Source: Caballeronia cordobensis
GTDB taxonomy: Bacteria; Pseudomonadota; Gammaproteobacteria; Burkholderiales; Burkholderiaceae
NCBI RefSeq assembly: GCF_001544575.2
Contig: NZ_FCNY02000005.1
Span: 248,001-312,000 of the forward strand
DNA length: 64,000 nt
Direction: 5' to 3'
Within the stretch, counting starts at the first letter, position 1, and the number at the start of each line of letters is the position of its first letter. Made by a program: the position numbers and the translations under genes. Positions 59,999-64,000 of the stretch are shown one piece after another. The notes under the pieces are model-generated. The model saw nothing but the letters and a program-made list of their open reading frames with translations, was not told where the DNA came from and searched no databases.

Positions 59999-61024
59999 AT
60001 GGCCACCCTCCGACCTCCGCTGAACGAGCGCATGTTCGCGCCCTACAAGATCGCCGCGCTGGTCGAGGTGCTTGCGGAGCAAGGCATTGCAGCCGAAGCC
60101 AGCCTGAACGGCTCGGGCGTTACCGTTGCCGAATTGCAGGACGCGTCGGTGCTGACTTCCGTGGGCCAGTACGCAACGGTCTGCAGAAATGCCGTGTCAT
60201 TGGGCTGCGAGCCGGCGACGCCCTTCAAGGTCGGGCGCAAGCTGCATCTGTCCGCCTACGGCATGTATGGCTACGCGCTCATGTCATGTTTATCGTTGCG
60301 CGACTATTTCAAGCTCGGCGTGAAGTATCACAGGCTCGCGACGCCGACTGTCGCCATCGAATGGACGGAGTATCCGGATCGCATGGTCTGGACCTTTCCC
60401 GACGCGTTCACGTCGAGCCCCTCGCGCGAGCTGCGCGAATTCATCATCGAGCAGCAGTACACCCAGCACGTCACGCATCTTCAGGACGTCGCCGGCGGCG
60501 TGTGTCCGCCGGTGCGCGCGTGCTTCTCGTATCCCGCGCCCGCGCATGCGGACATCTACCGCGACTATCTCGGCTGCGAATGTCTCTTCGAGCAGGCGCA
60601 ATGCGAACTGATCTACGACAGTTCGATCCTCGATCGCAAACCGCAACTCGCGCACCCGCTCACCACGACATTGCTGCAGGAGACGTGCGACCGTTTGATC
60701 GGGCAGGCGAAGACATCGAGCGGCGTCTCCGGCGAGGTGTATCAGAGCCTGATGGCCACGCCCGGTTCCTTTCCCGACATGGAGAGCGTGGCGAAGTCGA
60801 TGCATCTCACGTCGCGCACGCTCAGGCGGCGGCTGGACGAAGAAGGCTCGTCGTTTCAGGCGATCGTGGACGATGTCAAACGCTCGCTCGCGCTCGAATA
60901 TCTCAAGACGACGAAGATGAGCACCGAGGACGTCGCGATGCTGCTCGGATTCAGCGACGCGGCGAACTTCCGCCGCGCGCTCAGACGCTGGACCGGCAAA
61001 GGCACCGAGGAGCTGCGTCAGTGA
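59999..61024 (+). CDS. AraC-family transcriptional regulator
   Basis: A 341-residue regulator. Residues about 20-205 form the Arabinose_bd (OruR/ArgR-like) sensing domain (ASLNGSGVTVAELQDAS, LSAYGMYGYALMSCLSLRDY), and about 235-341 the double helix-turn-helix AraC domain (SVAKSMHLTSRTLRRRLDEE, AMLLGFSDAANFRRALRRWT). This subgroup mostly activates amino-acid, ornithine or carnitine-like substrate operons. Divergent from the BKACE operon, which it should control. Ribosome site AAAGGACAATTGAGCC before the ATG. Its stop is 10 bases from the convergent dhaL stop. Confidence 0.91.
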   Translation: MATLRPPLNERMFAPYKIAALVEVLAEQGIAAEASLNGSGVTVAELQDASVLTSVGQYATVCRNAVSLGCEPATPFKVGRKLHLSAYGMYGYALMSCLSLRDYFKLGVKYHRLATPTVAIEWTEYPDRMVWTFPDAFTSSPSRELREFIIEQQYTQHVTHLQDVAGGVCPPVRACFSYPAPAHADIYRDYLGCECLFEQAQCELIYDSSILDRKPQLAHPLTTTLLQETCDRLIGQAKTSSGVSGEVYQSLMATPGSFPDMESVAKSMHLTSRTLRRRLDEEGSSFQAIVDDVKRSLALEYLKTTKMSTEDVAMLLGFSDAANFRRALRRWTGKGTEELRQ

Positions 61025-61034
61025 AAGACACGCG

Positions 61035-61652
61035 TCAGTCCAGCGCCTTGCGCAACGCCTCCAGAAAGCGCACATAGGCCGTCGCGCCCGGGTCCGGACG
61101 ACCGATGCTGCGTTCGCGCACCCACGCCGCGCGGCCCTTCTGCGACTGCATATGCGCGGTCTCGGCGACGCGCTCGCTGGCCGTGGCGATCATCGCATCG
61201 AGGGTATCGGCAGCGCCGGCCTGCGATGCTTCGAGCACGTCGAGGCTTGGCTCGAGCGCATCGAGCACGGTCTTGTCGCCGATCTTGCTCTTGCCGCGCT
61301 CGCCGATGCGCGCCGCCACCGCCCGCCCGATCGCCAGTGCTTCGTCGCGGCCGATCTCGTGCTTGCCCTGCGCCGTCTTGGCCGCGGCAAGCAGGCCGCC
61401 GCCCACCAGCGCGGCGAACGTCGATGGATTGGCCGTCGAAAAGGCCTTCCCCGCGGCGAGCAGCACGTCGCCGATGCTCGCCTCGTCCGGCAATGCGCCG
61501 ATCACCTTCACGACCGCTTCCGATCCCGAGCGCACCGTGATGCCCAGATCGCCGTCGCCGAGCGCGGCATCGAGATCGCGCAATTCATCGGCATGTGCCG
61601 GAAGCGCGCTCAACGCGCGGGCCAGCACGTCCCGCATCTGCTTCGTTTCCAT
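61035..61652 (-). CDS. dhaL: DhaL-type kinase subunit
   Basis: A 205-residue ATP-binding subunit of the dihydroxyacetone kinase family. The metal-ADP site LDAALGDGDLGITV (near 27-40) and the all-helical barrel stretches GKAFSTANPSTFAALVGGGL and GDKTVLDALEPSLDVLE are standard. It works with DhaK encoded 16 bases upstream. No dhaM (phosphotransferase donor) is in the window, so the pair may use ATP, as in kinases for dihydroxyacetone, erythrulose or other keto-polyols. Start at the ATG at 61652; further upstream is a shadow. Confidence 0.91.
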   Translation of the reverse strand: METKQMRDVLARALSALPAHADELRDLDAALGDGDLGITVRSGSEAVVKVIGALPDEASIGDVLLAAGKAFSTANPSTFAALVGGGLLAAAKTAQGKHEIGRDEALAIGRAVAARIGERGKSKIGDKTVLDALEPSLDVLEASQAGAADTLDAMIATASERVAETAHMQSQKGRAAWVRERSIGRPDPGATAYVRFLEALRKALD

Positions 61653-61668
61653 TATTTCGTGATCCTCA

Positions 61669-62679
61669 TCATGCGCGCGTGCCTTCGCGAAAGAAGGGCG
61701 AATGGGCCGGCGCGGCAAGCAGCGCTTCGAGCTCGTCGTCGAGCAGCATGACCGTGATGGATGCGCCCGCCATTTCGAGGCTCGTCACATATTCGCCGAC
61801 ATACGACCACGCGATCGAGAGGCCATCGCCGTCGATGATTTTCGCCGCGCGCCGGTACAGCAGATAGAGTTCTTCGAGCGGCGTCGCACCGAGTCCGTTC
61901 ACCAGCAGCGCAAGACGCGAGCCCTTCGGCGCGGCGAGATCGTCGAGAATTTCGCGCATCAGACTGTCGGCGATGGCATCCGCCGGTTGCAGCGCCCCGC
62001 GATGCGTGCCCGGTTCGCCATGTATGCCGATGCCGATCTCCATCTCGCCATCGGGCAGCGTGAACGTGGGCTTGCCCGCCGCGGGCAGGATCGTCGGCGA
62101 AAGGCCCACGCCCATGGTGCGGCAATTCGCATTGGCCTTCGCGCAGATGCGCGCCACTTCGTCGAGCGAATCGCCGCGCTCGGCCGCCGCGCCCGCGCAC
62201 TTGAAGGCGAACACCATGCCGGCAACGCCGCGCCGGTCGTCGGCGCGTTCCTTCGGCGCCGAGGCGACATCGTCGGTCAGGACCACCGTCTTGATGTCGA
62301 TGCCTTCGGCATCCGCGAGGTCCGATGCGAGATCGAAATTCAGCACGTCGCCGCCGTAGTTGCCGTACACGTACAGCACGCCCGCCCCGCCGTTCACCCC
62401 TTTGGTCGCTTCGAGAATCTGCTCCGACGAGGGCGACGAGAACACGTTGCCGACCGCCACGCCGCCGCACAGCCCTTCGCCCACGTAGCCGAGAAAGCCC
62501 GGCATATGGCCCGAGCCGCCGCCCGTCACGATGCCCACGCGGCCCTGTTTCGGCGCGTCCGCGCGCACGAGCGCGCGCTTGTCCGCATTCGCCGCCTTGA
62601 TCCATTTCGGATGCGCGAGCAACAAGGCGTCGATGATTTCGTCGACGAAGGTTTCAGGATCGTTGATGATCTTCTTCAT
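61669..62679 (-). CDS. dhaK: DhaK-type keto-sugar/dihydroxyacetone kinase subunit
   Basis: A 336-residue substrate-binding subunit. The fold landmarks GRVGIVTGGGSGHMPGFLGY, GNVFSSPSSEQILEAT and NYGGDVLNFDLA are complete, and the His that forms the hemiaminal with the substrate lies in GIGIHGEPGTHRG (near residue 220). Together with DhaL it phosphorylates dihydroxyacetone or a longer ketose such as erythrulose. It is 40 bases downstream of a sugar ABC permease gene, so the substrate is probably brought in by that transporter. Confidence 0.93.
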   Translation of the reverse strand: MKKIINDPETFVDEIIDALLLAHPKWIKAANADKRALVRADAPKQGRVGIVTGGGSGHMPGFLGYVGEGLCGGVAVGNVFSSPSSEQILEATKGVNGGAGVLYVYGNYGGDVLNFDLASDLADAEGIDIKTVVLTDDVASAPKERADDRRGVAGMVFAFKCAGAAAERGDSLDEVARICAKANANCRTMGVGLSPTILPAAGKPTFTLPDGEMEIGIGIHGEPGTHRGALQPADAIADSLMREILDDLAAPKGSRLALLVNGLGATPLEELYLLYRRAAKIIDGDGLSIAWSYVGEYVTSLEMAGASITVMLLDDELEALLAAPAHSPFFREGTRA

Positions 62680-62719
62680 CTTCCAGTGTCTCCGTTGTTT
62701 GCGTTGGTTCGAATGCGTG

Positions 62720-63721
62720 TTACGGCTTGCGGCGCTGGCTCAAGGCGTCGAGCAGCACCGCGGCAAAGATCACGCCGCCCTGGATGAACTGCGTCCAGAA
62801 CGGATTCACGCCGAGCAGCGAGAGGCCCACGTTGATCACGCCGATCAGCACCACGCCGATGAAGGTGCCGACGATCGAGCCGCGTCCGCCCGCGAGCGAC
62901 GTACCGCCGATCACGATGGCCGCGATCACCTGCAGTTCGAGCCCGTTCGCCGCCGACGGCAACGCGGAATTCAGACGCCCCGCGAGCACGATGCCCGCGA
63001 TCGCCGCCGTCGCGCCCGCGAGCATGTAGGTGAAGAACACGACGCGACGCACAGGAATGCCGGCGAGGCGCGCGGCCTCCTGATTGCCGCCGACCGCGAA
63101 CACCTGATGGCCGAAGGTCGTCTTGCGCAGCAACACATGGCCGATGACGAAGACGACGAGCATCACGATCATCGGCATGGGCAGGCCCGCAATGGCCTTC
63201 GCGCCGAACACGGTGAACGCGTTGGGAAAGTCGAACTTGGTTCGCCCATCGGAGATGGCGAGCGTGAGGCCGCGTCCCATCGCCATGGCGGCGAGCGTGA
63301 CGATGAAAGGCACGAGCCGCAGCCAGGAAATCGCGAAGCCGTTGATCGCGCCGACCGCGGCACCGGTCGCGAGCGCAATGAACAGCCCGCCGATGCCGAG
63401 GCCGACCGCATCCGGACTGGAGCCCGCCATGAAGGTCGCGGCGACCATGCCGCTCAGCGCGACGAGCGAGCCCACCGACAAGTCGATGCCCGACGTGATG
63501 ATCACGAACGTTCCGCCCACCGCCGCAATGCCCACCACGGAGACCTGCACCATGATGTTGGTGAGCGTGCTCGTCGTGAGGAATTCGGGCGATGCGATCG
63601 ACAACGCCACGCAGATGATCACGAGCGCGGCGAACAATGGCCCGATGCCGCTTCTCAGTTGACGGATCACGCGGCGCGACAGCGCTTCCGTGTCCGCCCG
63701 GTTGGCTGCCGTGGATGTCAT
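62720..63721 (-). CDS. Sugar ABC transporter permease, RbsC type
   Basis: A 333-residue inner-membrane permease of the ribose/xylose/polyol importer class. The conserved opening SIASPEFLTTSTLTNIMVQV, ITSGIDLSVGSLVALSGMVA and the EAA-like coupling loop GNQEAARLAGIPVRRVVFF are clear; TSLAGGRGSIVGTFIGVVLI is typical near the end. I start it at the ATG at 63721, which overlaps the ATPase stop (ATGA); an in-frame ATG eight codons earlier lies inside the ATPase gene. Cargo probably the polyol or ketose used by DhaKL. Confidence 0.92.
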   Translation of the reverse strand: MTSTAANRADTEALSRRVIRQLRSGIGPLFAALVIICVALSIASPEFLTTSTLTNIMVQVSVVGIAAVGGTFVIITSGIDLSVGSLVALSGMVAATFMAGSSPDAVGLGIGGLFIALATGAAVGAINGFAISWLRLVPFIVTLAAMAMGRGLTLAISDGRTKFDFPNAFTVFGAKAIAGLPMPMIVMLVVFVIGHVLLRKTTFGHQVFAVGGNQEAARLAGIPVRRVVFFTYMLAGATAAIAGIVLAGRLNSALPSAANGLELQVIAAIVIGGTSLAGGRGSIVGTFIGVVLIGVINVGLSLLGVNPFWTQFIQGGVIFAAVLLDALSQRRKP

Positions 63722-64000
63722 GCGCCTGCTCCTGTCGTTGCCCATTGAATCACCGTTTCGGAGTCCGCCTTGTCGCGCGCGATTTCGGTCACGATGCTGC
63801 CGCGATACATTACGAGCACGCGATCCGACATGCCGAGCAGCTCCGGCAGTTCCGAACTGACCATGACGACCGCCGCGCCCGCGCGCGCCATCGTCACCAT
63901 GTGCGCGTAGATCTCGGTCTTGGCGCCCACGTCGATGCCGCGCGTCGGTTCGTCGAGCATGATGACCGCGGGATTCGTCGCGGTCGCGCGGCCGAGAATG
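63718..64000 (-). CDS. Sugar ABC transporter ATPase, RbsA type (5-prime part missing)
   Basis: The last 93 residues of a double-cassette sugar ABC ATPase; the gene runs off the right edge of the window. Visible are ILGRATATNPAV and the second Walker B LDEPTRGIDVGAKTEIY, where RGIDVGAK is typical of the RbsA/MglA C-terminal cassette, then VVMVSSELPELLGMSDRVLV. It couples ATP use to the RbsC-type permease encoded next, with a four-base ATGA overlap. Confidence 0.9.
   Translation of the reverse strand, partial: ILGRATATNPAVIMLDEPTRGIDVGAKTEIYAHMVTMARAGAAVVMVSSELPELLGMSDRVLVMYRGSIVTEIARDKADSETVIQWATTGAGA

Noticed and set aside
1..64000. tRNA, rRNA, riboswitch or insertion sequence
   Set aside because: I looked in the gaps on both strands and saw no cloverleaf, no terminal inverted repeats with a transposase, and no known riboswitch core. 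Small RNAs cannot be excluded by eye.

Overview
The window looks like chromosomal or chromid DNA from a Burkholderiales bacterium (Paraburkholderia / Caballeronia / Burkholderia type). The DNA is GC-rich with strong GC3 bias. The two porins are of the OmpC-like Burkholderia type. Aromatic-acid catabolic operons are packed together, each with its own LysR, GntR, MarR or AraC regulator. I see no rRNA, tRNA, CRISPR, transposase, integrase or phage gene. No gene-free gap exceeds about 275 bases; the longest, 36886-37157 and 3989-4232, hold divergent or regulated promoters.

Region 1 (1-19910) is one regulatory unit around a GntR/FCD repressor (4233-4946). On one side, leftward, lie an MFS transporter, an NCS2 nucleobase-type permease and a porin. 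On the other side, rightward, a 13-gene tight set runs: carboxymuconolactone-decarboxylase-like protein, alpha/beta hydrolase, CoxG-like protein, three-subunit molybdenum hydroxylase, enoyl-CoA-hydratase-like protein, UbiD decarboxylase, UbiX, semialdehyde-type aldehyde dehydrogenase, second UbiD, aromatic-acid MFS transporter and XdhC. Copies of one A/T-rich operator (core CAAT-N3-ATTG) overlap both promoters. No ring-cleaving dioxygenase and no CoA ligase is present, so I cannot name the substrate. A heteroaromatic carboxylic acid fits best, and some furoate/FDCA clusters have a similar gene set.

Region 2 (20011-25804) is a small hypothetical gene followed by a translationally coupled MoxR / DUF58 / MxaA / vWA / TPR / vWA set in the order mxaR-S-A-C-K-L. 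These are cofactor-insertion genes of methanol dehydrogenase, but no mxaF/J/G/I or xoxF lies in the window. They sit directly behind the molybdenum hydroxylase and XdhC.

Region 3 (25787-27594) is a LysR regulator and a divergent SDR. Region 4 (27640-36885, leftward) is one ten-gene operon: flavin reductase, HpaB-type monooxygenase, cupin, amidase, periplasmic binding protein, DUF2848 protein and a complete branched-chain-amino-acid-type ABC transporter (livGFHM). Its LivF has Arg in place of the Walker A Lys. Region 5 (37158-39559) has a stand-alone iscS-type cysteine desulfurase, a MarR regulator and a SnoaL-like protein.

Region 6 (39556-45871) is a LysR-controlled hydantoin/pyrimidine-type operon: two racemases, D-hydantoinase/dihydropyrimidinase, N-carbamoyl-D-amino-acid hydrolase-type amidase and an MFS transporter. 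Region 7 (45932-52485, leftward) is a gentisate operon: 3-hydroxybenzoate 6-monooxygenase type, FAH-family hydrolase, gentisate dioxygenase, VanB/VanA-type Rieske demethylase pair and MFS transporter. No maleylpyruvate isomerase is seen. Region 8 (52627-55906) has a second porin, an ACMSD-type amidohydrolase and a divergent LysR. Region 9 (55940-61024) is a leftward BKACE / ACS-transporter / two-SDR operon with a divergent AraC regulator, probably for beta-hydroxy/beta-keto acid use. Region 10 (61035-64000) is the end of a sugar/polyol operon: ABC ATPase (cut by the window edge), RbsC-type permease, DhaK and DhaL.

The whole window is a catabolic neighbourhood in which at least six self-contained import-plus-breakdown modules sit side by side.
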